Positions 6,847 to 15,384 of a stretch of 17,003 nucleotides of DNA are shown here, in pieces. The notes below the pieces were generated by a model. The model worked only from the letters and a program-made list of their open reading frames with translations, did not search any database and was not told the origin of the DNA. The first letter of the stretch is position 1. Every line of letters starts with the position of its first letter. Position numbers and translations under genes: made by a program. Origin of the DNA: an uncultured Actinomycetes bacterium (GTDB taxonomy: Bacteria; Actinomycetota; Actinomycetes; Nanopelagicales; Nanopelagicaceae); NCBI GenBank assembly GCA_903932885.1, contig CAIZHT010000190.1, positions 1-17,003 on the forward strand, read 5' to 3'.

Positions 6847-7246
6847 ATGCCCCAGTTGTAATTGGAGCGCTTTCTAATAGTGCCCATTCTTCATCGCTAA
6901 ATAGCCTTGAGCGAATGAGAAATCGCTTACCCTCTGGAGATTCCAAGGAGAATCCCCCACCACGGCCATCAACTAAATCAATTGTCAGATGAGTGTGTTT
7001 CCAATATTCAAATTGAGATGCTGAAATCCATACGAGTATGGGTTCATCTAATCCAACAATATTTAGTTCACCGAGTAAAACATCTGAGCCCCCCACACGA
7101 AATTCACCTTTGAGATAACACATCGGCGACGACCCATCGCAACAGCCACCAGATTGATGAAACATTAGTGGGCCATTTATTTTTGTGAGCTTACACAAAA
7201 GCTCTGCCGCCTCGGCAGTTACATCGACACGAGGCGGCAGAGACAT
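6845..7246 (-). CDS. DUF779 family protein, aldehyde dehydrogenase partner
   Basis: A 133-residue DUF779 protein, a small cytosolic family of unknown biochemical role that is very often encoded next to NAD-dependent acetaldehyde-type aldehyde dehydrogenases, as here. The hallmark is the Cys-rich segment GGCCDGSSPMCY (33-44; Cys35, Cys36, Cys43), with His30 and a later HTH (84-86), which could bind a metal or be redox-active. That role is inference. The start follows AGGAAG at 7255-7260 with 8-nt spacing. It lies 20 bp downstream of the aldehyde dehydrogenase, in the same operon. Codons 2-15 contain a 13-bp perfect inverted repeat that would fold in the mRNA right beside the start codon. Length and motif are normal for the family. 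Confidence 0.9.
   Translation of the reverse strand: MSLPPRVDVTAEAAELLCKLTKINGPLMFHQSGGCCDGSSPMCYLKGEFRVGGSDVLLGELNIVGLDEPILVWISASQFEYWKHTHLTIDLVDGRGGGFSLESPEGKRFLIRSRLFSDEEWALLESAPITTGA
7202..7242 (-). repeat. 13-bp perfect inverted repeat at the DUF779 start
   Basis: CTCTGCCGCCTCG (7202-7214) and CGAGGCGGCAGAG (7230-7242) are exact reverse complements separated by 15 bp, with 10 of 13 pairs G-C. In the mRNA the hairpin begins one base after the DUF779 start codon and is followed by C-TTTTG. An alternative, mutually exclusive hairpin CTGCC/GGCAG (7204-7218) uses part of the same arm. Confidence 0.85.
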
Positions 7247-7266
7247 GTGTGTTACTTCCTAACTTT

Positions 7267-8790
7267 TTAGAAGAATCCGAGCTTGTTTGGTGAATACGAA
7301 ACTAGCAGATTCTTTGTCTGTTGGTAATGATCGAGCATCATCTTATGGTTTTCACGACCAATACCTGATGCTTTGTAACCACCAAAGGCAGCGCCTGCAG
7401 GATATGCGTGATAACAATTAGTCCACACACGTCCTGCCTTTATTTCACGACCAGCACGATAAGCAGTATTCATATCGCGAGTCCATACACCAGCACCAAG
7501 TCCGTACAAGGTGTCATTGGCTATCTGCATTGCATCGTCATATCCATCAAATTTTGTTACGGATACAACTGGACCAAAGATCTCTTCTTGGAAGATTCTC
7601 ATCGAGTTCTTACCTTCAAAGATTGTTGGAGTTACGTAGTAACCACCGGATAGCTCGCCACCAAGGTCAGCGCGAGTTCCGCCCGTTATTACTTTTGCTC
7701 CTTCTTTCTTTCCAATATCAAAATAGGAAAGAATCTTTTCTAATTGGTCATTACTTGCTTGGGCACCAATCATCGTCGATAGATCGAGTGGGTGACCCTG
7801 CTTTATTGCTTGAGTACGCGCTGTGACATCGCCCAAGAATTTGTCATAGATTTTCGTGTCGATTAGTCCTCGAGAAGGGCATGTACATACTTCACCCTGA
7901 TTGACGGCAAACATTGTGAAGCCTTCGAGTGCTTTGTCATAGAACGCGTCATTTTCTGCTGCAACATCTGCAAAGAAAATATTAGGACTCTTGCCACCTA
8001 ATTCGAGTGTGACAGGAATGATGTTCTCTGATGCATATTGCATGATGAGGCGGCCGGTACTGGTCTCACCCGTAAATGCAATCTTTGCAATGCGTGGTGA
8101 AGATGCAAGTGGTTTACCTGCTTCGACACCAAAGCCATTGACGATATTGAGAACGCCATCTGGCAATAAATCACCGATGATGCTCATCAAATAATGAATC
8201 GAGACTGGGGTTTGTTCTGCGGGCTTGAGAACTACGCAGTTACCTGCAGCTAGTGCTGGAGCTAATTTCCACACTGCCATCAGAATTGGGAAGTTCCACG
8301 GAATGATCTGGCCAACTACGCCCAGTGGTTCGTGGAAGTGATAGGCAACTGTGTCGTGATCTAGTTCGCCAGCTGATCCTTCTTGTGCGCGAATGGCTGC
8401 AGCAAAATAGCGAAAGTGATCTATTGCAAGTGGGATATCTACATAGAGTGCTTCGCGAATTGGCTTTCCATTTTCCCAAGTCTCGGCAACTGCAATTGCT
8501 TCAACATTTGCTTCCATACGATCTGCAATTTTGTTGAGAATAATTGCTCGCTCAGTTGCAGATGTACGACCCCAGGCTGGTGCTGCGGCATGCGCAGCAT
8601 CGAGTGCTAAATCAATATCTGCAGCATTGCCACGTGCGACATCACAAAAGACTTTTCCTGTGACAGGTGTGACATTTTCAAAATATTGACCTGATGATGG
8701 TTTAACAAACTTGCCATTTATCCAATGGTCGTAGCGTGATAAATATGTAACTTTGCTTCCAGGTAACCCTGGTGCAACGAAATCGGTCAT
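7267..8790 (-). CDS. NAD(P)-dependent aldehyde dehydrogenase, AldB/ExaC acetaldehyde type
   Basis: A 507-residue ALDH-superfamily enzyme oxidising an aldehyde, probably acetaldehyde, to the acid with NAD(P)+. PWNFP (164-168) and the cofactor-fold segment FTGETSTGR (239-247) are standard. The general base is Glu263 in LELGGKSPN, and the nucleophile is Cys302 in [11 protein letters not shown], a sequence typical of AldB/ExaC enzymes (about 506-512 residues). The neighbouring DUF779 gene is the usual companion of this subgroup. The start is supported by AGGAGAA at 8795-8801. It is separated from the upstream icd gene by 108 bp with an imperfect terminator, so it is probably transcribed on its own with DUF779. 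No ethanol or alcohol dehydrogenase is beside it, so the aldehyde source is not shown. The class is secure; the substrate is inferred. Confidence 0.95.
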   Translation of the reverse strand: MTDFVAPGLPGSKVTYLSRYDHWINGKFVKPSSGQYFENVTPVTGKVFCDVARGNAADIDLALDAAHAAAPAWGRTSATERAIILNKIADRMEANVEAIAVAETWENGKPIREALYVDIPLAIDHFRYFAAAIRAQEGSAGELDHDTVAYHFHEPLGVVGQIIPWNFPILMAVWKLAPALAAGNCVVLKPAEQTPVSIHYLMSIIGDLLPDGVLNIVNGFGVEAGKPLASSPRIAKIAFTGETSTGRLIMQYASENIIPVTLELGGKSPNIFFADVAAENDAFYDKALEGFTMFAVNQGEVCTCPSRGLIDTKIYDKFLGDVTARTQAIKQGHPLDLSTMIGAQASNDQLEKILSYFDIGKKEGAKVITGGTRADLGGELSGGYYVTPTIFEGKNSMRIFQEEIFGPVVSVTKFDGYDDAMQIANDTLYGLGAGVWTRDMNTAYRAGREIKAGRVWTNCYHAYPAGAAFGGYKASGIGRENHKMMLDHYQQTKNLLVSYSPNKLGFF

Positions 8791-8841
8791 TCTTTTCTCC
8801 TAATCGAATGAGCTTCAATGCTCAGTTGCTTAGGAAACTAG

Positions 8842-8859
8842 ACCTCTTAGGAAAGAGGT
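8842..8859. other. Hairpin in the icd-aldehyde dehydrogenase gap
   Basis: ACCTCTT (8842-8848) and AAGAGGT (8853-8859) form a 7-bp perfect stem around a 4-base loop. No T-run follows on either side closely enough for a terminator. It may be a leader structure of the aldehyde dehydrogenase transcript or an operator. A smaller 5-bp hairpin (8809-8824) and an imperfect dyad AGTTGCTTAGGAAACT (8824-8839) lie nearby. Confidence 0.35.
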
Positions 8860-8864
8860 GCAAT

Positions 8865-8901
8865 AAAAAATCGAGTGTTAGTCCTCAAAAAAGAAGGACT
8901 A
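8865..8901 (-). terminator. Probable icd terminator
   Basis: On the minus strand TAGTCCT/AGGACTA (8879-8901) forms a 7-bp stem that includes the icd TAG stop, followed 8 nt later by a six-T run (A-run at plus 8865-8870). The gap between stem and T-run is longer than ideal and the loop itself contains T's, so termination may be partial. Confidence 0.5.
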
Positions 8902-10113
8902 TGCCATCGCTTTCTTAAGATTCTCATCGATAGAGGCTAAGAAGTCTTGCGTATTTTGCCAAGGAGCATCTTTGGAAATAAGGATTGCAAGATCCTTTGT
9001 CATCTTTCCTGATTCAACAGTTTCGATACACACTCGCTCAAGTGTTGAACAGAACTTTGCAAGCTCTGCATTGTTATCAAGTTTTGCGCGGTGCGCTAAT
9101 CCTTGAGTCCACGCAAAGATTGATGCAATTGGATTAGTCGATGTTGCACGCCCCGCTTGGTGTTCACGGTAGTGACGTGTCACTGTTCCATGGGCTGCCT
9201 CTGATTCAACAATCTTTCCATCTGGAGTCATAAGAACTGATGTCATAAGACCGAGTGAGCCATAACCTTGTGCGACGGTATCTGATTGAACATCTCCATC
9301 GTAATTCTTACAAGCCCAGACGTAGCCACCTTCCCAGCGAAGTGCTGTTGCAACCATGTCATCAATGAGGCGGTGCTCATATGTAATTCCAGCCTTTTCA
9401 AAATCTGCTTTGAATTCTGCTTGATAAATCTCCTCAAAAATATCTTTGAATCGACCATCGTAGGCTTTGAGAATTGTGTTCTTTGTAGAGAGAAATACTG
9501 GGTACTTACGAATAAGTCCGTAGTTCATCGATGCGCGTGCAAAGTCGCGAATAGATTCATCAAGGTTATACATACCCATAGCAATTCCTGATGATGGGAA
9601 ATCAAAGACGTTGAACTCCATTGGCTTTGATCCATCTTCTGGAACAAAAGTCATTGTGAGCTTTCCAGCACTTGGAATAAGGAAATCTGTTGCGCGGTAC
9701 TGATCACCAAATGCGTGACGACCGATAACGATTGGCTTTGTCCAGTGTGGGACTAGACGTGGAACATTTTTGATGATGATCGGTTCACGGAAAATAACTC
9801 CGCCGAGAATATTGCGAACTGTTCCGTTAGGAGATTTCCACATCTTTTTCAGACCGAATTCTTCAACACGGGCCTCATCCGGAGTAATGGTTGCGCACTT
9901 GACGCCAACGCCGTGCTTTTGAATTGCATGTGCCGAATCAATAGTTACTTGATCATCAGTCGCATCGCGATTTTCCATACCTAAGTCGTAGTACTCAAGA
10001 TTGACATCGAGATAAGGCAAGATCAGTGATTCTTTGATGAAGTGCCAAATAATGCGCGTCATCTCATCGCCATCTAGTTCAACAACTGTGCCTTCAACTT
10101 TAATCTTATTCAT
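8899..10113 (-). CDS. icd: NADP-dependent isocitrate dehydrogenase, homodimeric eukaryote-like type
   Basis: Oxidatively decarboxylates isocitrate to 2-oxoglutarate, making NADPH, in the TCA cycle. At 404 residues it belongs to the homodimeric subfamily that includes mycobacterial ICD-1 and mammalian IDH1/2, not the roughly 740-residue monomeric form of Streptomyces and Corynebacterium. Substrate-binding KSPNGTVRN (93-101), Arg109 and Arg132, the LIDDMVA metal-binding region, and [12 protein letters not shown] with the NADP-contacting His/Arg are all present. The start follows AAGGAG (10125-10130), which overlaps the mdh stop, so translation is probably coupled. It is the last gene of the block, 15 bp after mdh and ahead of a partial terminator. 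Paired with mdh, it supplies TCA flux and NADPH. Nothing is missing or unusual. Confidence 0.96.
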   Translation of the reverse strand: MNKIKVEGTVVELDGDEMTRIIWHFIKESLILPYLDVNLEYYDLGMENRDATDDQVTIDSAHAIQKHGVGVKCATITPDEARVEEFGLKKMWKSPNGTVRNILGGVIFREPIIIKNVPRLVPHWTKPIVIGRHAFGDQYRATDFLIPSAGKLTMTFVPEDGSKPMEFNVFDFPSSGIAMGMYNLDESIRDFARASMNYGLIRKYPVFLSTKNTILKAYDGRFKDIFEEIYQAEFKADFEKAGITYEHRLIDDMVATALRWEGGYVWACKNYDGDVQSDTVAQGYGSLGLMTSVLMTPDGKIVESEAAHGTVTRHYREHQAGRATSTNPIASIFAWTQGLAHRAKLDNNAELAKFCSTLERVCIETVESGKMTKDLAILISKDAPWQNTQDFLASIDENLKKAMA

Positions 10114-10128
10114 CTGAGTACTTGCTCC

Positions 10129-11079
10129 TTAGAGGGTTAGAACATCTGCTTGTTTTGCACGGACTGCTTCTGCTGCTGCTTTCAAAGCACTCACTTCTGA
10201 ATCAGTAAGTTTACTTTCGACAACTTTCTTTATTCCTTCACGGCCAATCTCAGCTTCAACACCAAGGTAGACACCAGAAATTCCATATTCGCCATCAACC
10301 CACGCGCACACTGGCATTACTGCACCTGAATCTTCAATTACTGCCTTTGCCATTCGTGCAGCCGCCGCTGATGGTGCGTAATAAGCAGATCCAGTTTTTA
10401 GAAGTGCAACAACTTCTGCCCCACCGTTGCGAGTGCGATCTACTAATTCATCAATCTCAGTCTGTGAAAGTAACTCGCTGAGTGCTTTGCCATCGACTGT
10501 ACAACGACTTGGAACTGGGACCATTGTGTCTCCGTGTGAACCAAGTGTCAGAGTCTTTACAGAACCAACCTTTACGCCTAATTTTTCAGCAACAAAGTTA
10601 GTAAAGCGCGCAGTATCGAGCATGCCTGCCTGACCCATCACGCGATTCTTAGGAAAATTTGATGCAATCTGAGTCAGTGCTGTCATCTCATCGAGTGGAT
10701 TTGATACAACGATAATGACTGCTTGAGGTGAATGTTTTGCAATGTTTTCGGCAACTCCACGAACGATTCCTGCATTGACGCCAATGAGATCCATACGACT
10801 CATTCCTGGCTTGCGAGGAAGTCCTGCAGTAATAACAACTACATCTGAATTAGCTGTAGCTTCATAGCCAGCACCTTCAGGAGTTGTTGTTGCACCAATA
10901 ATCTTTGTTTCAAAACCTTCGATTGAACGAGATTGATTCATATCGAGTGCCAAACCTTCTGGCTTTCCTTCAAGAATGTCGGTAAGTACAACAGTGTCAA
11001 AGATGTTGTATTCAGCTAACCGAAGCGCTGTTGTTGATCCGTAAAATCCTGCACCTACAACCGTAACTTTTCCGCCCAT
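10129..11079 (-). CDS. mdh: Malate dehydrogenase (LDH-like, NAD-dependent)
   Basis: Interconverts malate and oxaloacetate with NAD in the TCA cycle. The 316-residue protein has the Rossmann motif GAGFYG (9-14), an acidic Asp34 after the second strand that favours NAD over NADP, and the malate-type arginines Arg89 and Arg95 in GLPRKPGMSR (86-95). A lactate dehydrogenase would carry Gln at the first of these. Asp155/Arg158 (LDTARF) and catalytic His182 (GSHGDTMVP) complete the active site. This is the short LDH-like MDH class, rather than the 330-residue class common in Streptomyces; that difference is judged by length and motifs only. AAAGGAG at 11086-11092 supports the start. A 46-bp gap with a 14-bp palindrome separates it from DUF3017 upstream; icd follows 15 bp downstream. 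Confidence 0.95.
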   Translation of the reverse strand: MGGKVTVVGAGFYGSTTALRLAEYNIFDTVVLTDILEGKPEGLALDMNQSRSIEGFETKIIGATTTPEGAGYEATANSDVVVITAGLPRKPGMSRMDLIGVNAGIVRGVAENIAKHSPQAVIIVVSNPLDEMTALTQIASNFPKNRVMGQAGMLDTARFTNFVAEKLGVKVGSVKTLTLGSHGDTMVPVPSRCTVDGKALSELLSQTEIDELVDRTRNGGAEVVALLKTGSAYYAPSAAAARMAKAVIEDSGAVMPVCAWVDGEYGISGVYLGVEAEIGREGIKKVVESKLTDSEVSALKAAAEAVRAKQADVLTL

Positions 11080-11106
11080 GGCGTACTCCTTTGTCGTTTA
11101 CAACTC

Positions 11107-11120
11107 TCTTGACGTCAAGA
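11107..11120. promoter_or_regulatory. 14-bp perfect palindrome upstream of mdh
   Basis: TCTTGACGTCAAGA is a perfect 14-bp palindrome in the 46-bp gap between DUF3017 and mdh, 28 bp before the mdh ATG. It contains TTGACG, which could be a -35 on the minus strand, but no convincing -10 follows at normal spacing. It is a candidate operator for the mdh-icd pair; the binding factor is unknown. Confidence 0.4.
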
Positions 11121-11125
11121 TAACT

Positions 11126-11143
11126 CTACCGCCCATGCGGTAG
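11126..11143 (-). other. Hairpin overlapping the DUF3017 stop
   Basis: CTACCGC and GCGGTAG (11126-11132, 11137-11143) form a perfect 7-bp stem with the loop CCAT, ending on the DUF3017 TAG. No T-run follows, so it is not a standard terminator. It may mark mRNA processing or 3' stabilisation between folD-DUF3017 and mdh. Confidence 0.4.
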
Positions 11144-11353
11144 TGCTATTGCCAGCACAAAGAGCGCCACCGCAATGGCGGCAGGTAGGTAGAACTCAAT
11201 TCTGCGTGATTTTCGTGCAGCAATTGCTTGAGCGAGTGTTCCGCCACTAATGAGAAGTGACCCAGTTCTCACATAACCAATTGCACCTAGAAGCACACCC
11301 AGACAAATAAGGGAATAACTACTAATTCGCAAAGTTCTTGAAATCAGCTGCAT
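11126..11353 (-). CDS. DUF3017-like small membrane protein
   Basis: A 75-residue hydrophobic protein with membrane segments about 10-28 and 54-71 and a weaker one at 33-46, and basic ARKSRR (46-51) between them. Its place directly after folD and before mdh, and the general pattern of a small helix pair around an arginine-rich turn, match DUF3017, a function-unknown family typical of this position in actinobacteria. The start ATG lies inside the end of folD (10-bp overlap), indicating translational coupling. Sequence similarity to DUF3017 is judged by eye and is only moderate; otherwise it is simply a small membrane protein of unknown role. Confidence 0.7.
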   Translation of the reverse strand: MQLISRTLRISSYSLICLGVLLGAIGYVRTGSLLISGGTLAQAIAARKSRRIEFYLPAAIAVALFVLAIALPHGR

Positions 11354-12183
11354 GCATCGACCACATTTGTCAATAACATTGCACGTGTCATTGGTCCAAC
11401 ACCACCAGGCATCGGTGAAACAAAACCGGCAATTGCATAAGCCTCTGGAGAAATATCTCCATTCAATCCAGAGTCACCACGGCTGATACCAACATCAATA
11501 AGAGTTGCTCCAGGTTTGATCATCTCTGCTTTTAGAAAATGTGTCTGACCGATAGCAGCAATAACAATGTCTGCATTTCGGGTGTGCTTGGCTAAATCTT
11601 TAGTACCAGTGTGAGTAAGAGTAACTGTCGCATTTTCTGCGCGTCTTGTTAGTAAGAGCCCCAATGGACGGCCCACTGTAAGGCCACGACCAATGACAGT
11701 AATTTCTGCACCATCAAGATTTATTGTGTAATGACGAAGTAATTCGACAATTCCACGAGGTGTACATGGAAGTGGTGCGTCATAACCTGCAACTAATCGT
11801 CCTAAATTCATCGGATGCAAGCCATCGGCATCCTTATCTGGATCGATTGCTTCCAAAACATTTTGAGTATTTATCCCCTTTGGAAGTGGCAACTGAACGA
11901 TATAGCCAGTGCATTCTTTTGAGGAATTGAGATCTTTGACAGCTGCAAGAACATCACTTTCAGTGGCACTTGCGGGAAGATCTATGCGTATTGATTTGAT
12001 TCCAACTTCTTTGCAATCACTATGTTTGCCACCAACGTAAGAATGCGAACCAGGATCATCGCCAACAAGAATTGTTCCAAGACCAGGAATTATTCCTTTT
12101 TCTTTCAATGCAGCAACGCGCAGTGCAAGTTCTTGCTTTATTTGATTGGCTAATGCTTTGCCATCGAGAATCACTGCGCTCAT
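11344..12183 (-). CDS. folD: Bifunctional methylenetetrahydrofolate dehydrogenase / methenyltetrahydrofolate cyclohydrolase
   Basis: Converts 5,10-methylene-THF to 10-formyl-THF via methenyl-THF with NADP+, supplying the formyl donor that PurN and PurH use. The 279-residue length is standard. The active-site pair is Tyr49 and Lys53 in SYVGGK, with [18 protein letters not shown] and TPRGIVELL (family signature blocks) following. The cofactor site is [13 protein letters not shown], and the C-terminal block is [14 protein letters not shown]. The start is preceded by AGGA at 8-nt spacing and lies 12 bp after purH. Its location just downstream of purN-purH makes metabolic sense: all three genes belong to formyl-folate-dependent purine synthesis. 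Confidence 0.97.
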   Translation of the reverse strand: MSAVILDGKALANQIKQELALRVAALKEKGIIPGLGTILVGDDPGSHSYVGGKHSDCKEVGIKSIRIDLPASATESDVLAAVKDLNSSKECTGYIVQLPLPKGINTQNVLEAIDPDKDADGLHPMNLGRLVAGYDAPLPCTPRGIVELLRHYTINLDGAEITVIGRGLTVGRPLGLLLTRRAENATVTLTHTGTKDLAKHTRNADIVIAAIGQTHFLKAEMIKPGATLIDVGISRGDSGLNGDISPEAYAIAGFVSPMPGGVGPMTRAMLLTNVVDACS

Positions 12184-12195
12184 GTTCGTATCCTA

Positions 12196-13734
12196 TTAGG
12201 CGTGGGAGAAGTGTCTGGTACCCGTGAAAAACATCGCGATTCCGGCGCTTTGTGCTGCTGCAATTACTTCTTCATCTCGAACACTGCCACCAGGCTGAAC
12301 TACTGCGGTAATTCCTGCATCAATGAGGATCTGTAATCCATCTGCAAATGGAAAGAATGCATCACTTGCAGCAACGCTTCCCTTGACTCGATCTCCTGCG
12401 CGCTCAACTGCAAGCTTTGCAGAATCAACTCTATTTACTTGGCCCATACCGATTCCTACTGAAGCAGTATCTTTTGCAAGCAGAATTGCATTGCTCTTCA
12501 CACTTCGAACGCTGCGCCATGCAAATTCAAGATCTTTCATCGTTTGTAGATCAACTGGCTGACCAGATACTTGTTTCCATAGCGATGGTGAATCACCCGC
12601 TGCATCTATGAGGTCAGTATTTTGTAATAACACTCCCCCAGAAACAGGGCGCATTTCTAATGGATTGATTCCAGGAACTTCACATTGCAAAATACGAATT
12701 GATGGCTTCTTAGAAAGTATTTCAAGGGCTTCTGGTTCATAGCCTGGAGCAATAATTACCTCTGTAAAAACTTGTGAGAGTGGAGTTGCCATTTCAACGG
12801 TAACGATTCGATTAGCTGCTACAACGCCGCCAAATGCTGAAACTGGGTCGCACTCATGTGCATGCTGATATGCAATACCAACTCCGAGTGCGCATACTGC
12901 AATTCCACATGGATTAGCATGCTTCATGATCGCAACTGCAGGATCGCGATGATCTAATACAGCGCGCCAAGCAGCATCTGCATCCGTGTAATTATTGAAA
13001 GACATCTCTTTGCCATGTAGTTGCTTTGCACTCACAATTCCTGATGGGCCACCTGAATAAATGGCTGCGCTTTGATGTGGGTTCTCCCCGTAGCGCAAAG
13101 TATTTTCTCGGTGCCAGATTCGTCCAAACCATCGCGGAAGCTCTTCGTCTTTGCCCAACCAATTAGCAATAGTGAGGTCATATTCTGCTGTTGTTCTAAA
13201 TACATCTCGAGCTAAATCTTGACGCTCTTGCCCAGTAAATCCGCCTGCTTTGATTGCGGTTACAAGTAGGTCATATTGAGATGTATTACTGAGAACTGCA
13301 ACGGAGCCATGATTCTTTGCCGCACCGCGCAACATTGATGGGCCACCAATATCAATTTGTTCAATACATTCAGCGAAATCTGCACCAGAGGCGATTGTGG
13401 CTGCGAAGGGATAAAGATTGATTATTACTAGATCAAAGGGTGCAATATCTAAATCTTTAATCGCTTGCATATGCTCTGGATTATTCTGATCTGCCAAAAT
13501 TCCGGAGTGCACGCGCGGGTGTAATGTCTTTACGCGTCCGCCCATAATTTCTGGAAATCCTGTGTAGGCGCTGACTTCTGTAACTGCTATCCCTGCATCC
13601 GCTAAATTCTTTGCAGTAGATCCTGTAGAGAGAATCTCTACTCCAGCATCAGATAAGACTTTTCCAATTTCTACAAGTCTGGCTTTGTCATAGACGCTGA
13701 TGAGTGCTCTGCGGATTGGTTTGCGATCAGCCAT
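12196..13734 (-). CDS. purH: Bifunctional AICAR formyltransferase / IMP cyclohydrolase
   Basis: Catalyses the last two steps of purine synthesis: formylation of AICAR by 10-formyl-THF, then closure to IMP. The 512-residue protein has the N-terminal MGS-like cyclohydrolase domain (about 1-150; [10 protein letters not shown] at 31-40, [16 protein letters not shown] at 65-80) and the transformylase domain with RYGENPHQ (214-221), the catalytic Lys271-His272 in KHANPCGIA, and DPVSAFGG (296-303). The ATG is supported by GGAG at 13742-13745 and overlaps the end of purN by 8 bp, so the two are translationally coupled. folD, the formyl-donor enzyme, follows 12 bp downstream. No residue appears to be missing. 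Confidence 0.97.
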   Translation of the reverse strand: MADRKPIRRALISVYDKARLVEIGKVLSDAGVEILSTGSTAKNLADAGIAVTEVSAYTGFPEIMGGRVKTLHPRVHSGILADQNNPEHMQAIKDLDIAPFDLVIINLYPFAATIASGADFAECIEQIDIGGPSMLRGAAKNHGSVAVLSNTSQYDLLVTAIKAGGFTGQERQDLARDVFRTTAEYDLTIANWLGKDEELPRWFGRIWHRENTLRYGENPHQSAAIYSGGPSGIVSAKQLHGKEMSFNNYTDADAAWRAVLDHRDPAVAIMKHANPCGIAVCALGVGIAYQHAHECDPVSAFGGVVAANRIVTVEMATPLSQVFTEVIIAPGYEPEALEILSKKPSIRILQCEVPGINPLEMRPVSGGVLLQNTDLIDAAGDSPSLWKQVSGQPVDLQTMKDLEFAWRSVRSVKSNAILLAKDTASVGIGMGQVNRVDSAKLAVERAGDRVKGSVAASDAFFPFADGLQILIDAGITAVVQPGGSVRDEEVIAAAQSAGIAMFFTGTRHFSHA

Positions 13735-14290
13735 GGCGTGACTCCAGAGTGGGTAATACTTCTTTTATGGCCGCAACAATGAGACCTCGTTCAACTTCCT
13801 TAATTCTCTCATGAAGAGATGCTTCATTATCTCCAGGCAATATTGAAACTTTCACTTGCCTTAGAATTTTTCCAGTATCCACGCCTTCATCTACCCAGTG
13901 GATTGTCGTCCCTGTCTCTGTTGCGCCTGCTGCTAAAGCATCGCGTACGGCGTGAGCACCGGGAAAGAGTGGCAGAAGAGCTGGATGGCTATTGATTGTC
14001 GGAAAAGTTCGAACAAAATCTGGCGATAAAATTCGCATAAAGCCAGCACTGATAACCAAGTCAGGTTTGAGATTGTTTACACAATCAAGTATTTCTCTAT
14101 CCCATACCTGTCGATTGCTCTTCATCTCAATGACATGCGTTGAGATTCCACTTAGTCGTGCACGTTCTAAAACAAGGGCATCTGCGCGATCAGAGATGAG
14201 AGCGACTATCTGAGTACTCAGTTGAGCATCATCGATTATTGCCTGTGCCAAACTCCCATTTCCTGATGCCAGGATTACAGCTCTCTTCAC
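13727..14290 (-). CDS. purN: Phosphoribosylglycinamide formyltransferase
   Basis: Transfers a formyl group from 10-formyl-THF to GAR in purine synthesis. At 187 residues it is near the family's usual 190-210. [13 protein letters not shown] (6-18) is the phosphate-binding start, and the catalytic triad is Asn100 and His102 in [13 protein letters not shown] and Asp138 in DEGVDTGK. The first motif reads GNGSLAQ rather than the more common GSGSNLQ, a mild variation. The start is GTG at 14288-14290, overlapping the DUF6350 stop as GTGA with no clear Shine-Dalgarno, so it is probably coupled to the upstream gene. The 3' end overlaps purH. Confidence 0.95.
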   Translation of the reverse strand: MKRAVILASGNGSLAQAIIDDAQLSTQIVALISDRADALVLERARLSGISTHVIEMKSNRQVWDREILDCVNNLKPDLVISAGFMRILSPDFVRTFPTINSHPALLPLFPGAHAVRDALAAGATETGTTIHWVDEGVDTGKILRQVKVSILPGDNEASLHERIKEVERGLIVAAIKEVLPTLESRHG

Positions 14291-15378
14291 CGCTTCAAGG
14301 GGTTCGATAGAGAAATTCTAGGTATAAATATTGTCAACAATATTCCGAGTCCAAGTTCGGCTCCGATTAGTAATGGGAATTTCCAGAGTGAAACACCAAC
14401 GGAATCCAAAATGTTTGTAATGAGCGCTCCACTACTGAAGAAGGCTAAGAGCACAATCATGGCGCATGAGAGAAAGTAACTCTGTATCAAAGTGCGAGTA
14501 CTCAGTTGAATTGTCCACGTTGTCATAAGTGCACCAACAGCCACAATTATGACTATAAATAACAAATGCCACATTGCTTTCTCGGCTGGAACAGCACCCA
14601 AAAGTGGGATTGCTGGAATTTCAAATAATCGATGACTCCAGGGTGCAACAAGCGTTCCCGATCCGATTGCAAATCCAGAGCCTGCTAAATATGAAAGTGT
14701 TGCAACTACTGCATTTGGAATATAGAGGATATTGATAAATAGAAGAAGGATCCCACCAAGAATGCCAGGTTGGAGAACTTGGGTTAGATCTTCAACCATT
14801 GAAAGATTAGTAAGAATTGTTATTCCAAAAATTATTGAACTCACTCCTAATAGAAGTGCAAGGGCGCGTGAGCTAAAAAGAATTGCTTGAGAAATCACTA
14901 GTCGACGCCCTACGCTGAAGGTAGTCAAAGTTGCAATTGGAAGAATAATAAGTGGTGCTAAATACCACTGCGGTTGAACCGCATCCGTTCTACTCATGTA
15001 AGCACAGAGCATTGCAACGAGTGTGTATTCCAAGATGTAGGCAATCCTGGCAAGTGAAATTAGCGAGACATCATCATCAAGTTTTTCCATACTCCGAGCA
15101 AAGCCACTACGAATAGCAAGTATTGGAAATATGAGTGCTCCTAAAGGTAAATATGAGAGTAAACCTGGAGTTCCAGCTGGTGGCAATGAAAGCGTGAATG
15201 GCAAGTGATGTGCACCTAACCAAATCCACATCGCGCCACGCATCGGATCTGTTGTATTGCCATTGACGCTACCCGCAGTGGCCCATGCAATAAGGGAGAG
15301 AAAAGAGATTGGCAGAAGCACTAACGCAATACTGCGCACTACTTGACCTAAAGTAACGGCAAGTACGCGCTGAAACAT
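14287..15378 (-). CDS. DUF6350 integral membrane protein, PerM-like
   Basis: A 363-residue polytopic membrane protein with about nine hydrophobic segments (roughly 14-36, 72-90, 108-128, 138-157, 165-190, 205-228, 268-290, 298-320, 332-353). The AGSGFAIGSGTLVAPW block (232-247) and nearby IPLLGAVP (257-264) fit the conserved core of DUF6350. Its position between sucD and purN is the same as that of PerM (Rv0955) in Mycobacterium tuberculosis, a membrane protein linked to cell division and persistence; a related role here is inference. The ATG lies 6 bp after the sucD stop with no visible Shine-Dalgarno; its own stop overlaps the GTG of purN. It is unrelated in function to its enzyme neighbours but held in the operon by long-range synteny. 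Confidence 0.82.
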   Translation of the reverse strand: MFQRVLAVTLGQVVRSIALVLLPISFLSLIAWATAGSVNGNTTDPMRGAMWIWLGAHHLPFTLSLPPAGTPGLLSYLPLGALIFPILAIRSGFARSMEKLDDDVSLISLARIAYILEYTLVAMLCAYMSRTDAVQPQWYLAPLIILPIATLTTFSVGRRLVISQAILFSSRALALLLGVSSIIFGITILTNLSMVEDLTQVLQPGILGGILLLFINILYIPNAVVATLSYLAGSGFAIGSGTLVAPWSHRLFEIPAIPLLGAVPAEKAMWHLLFIVIIVAVGALMTTWTIQLSTRTLIQSYFLSCAMIVLLAFFSSGALITNILDSVGVSLWKFPLLIGAELGLGILLTIFIPRISLSNPLKR

Positions 15379-15384
15379 TGTGCG

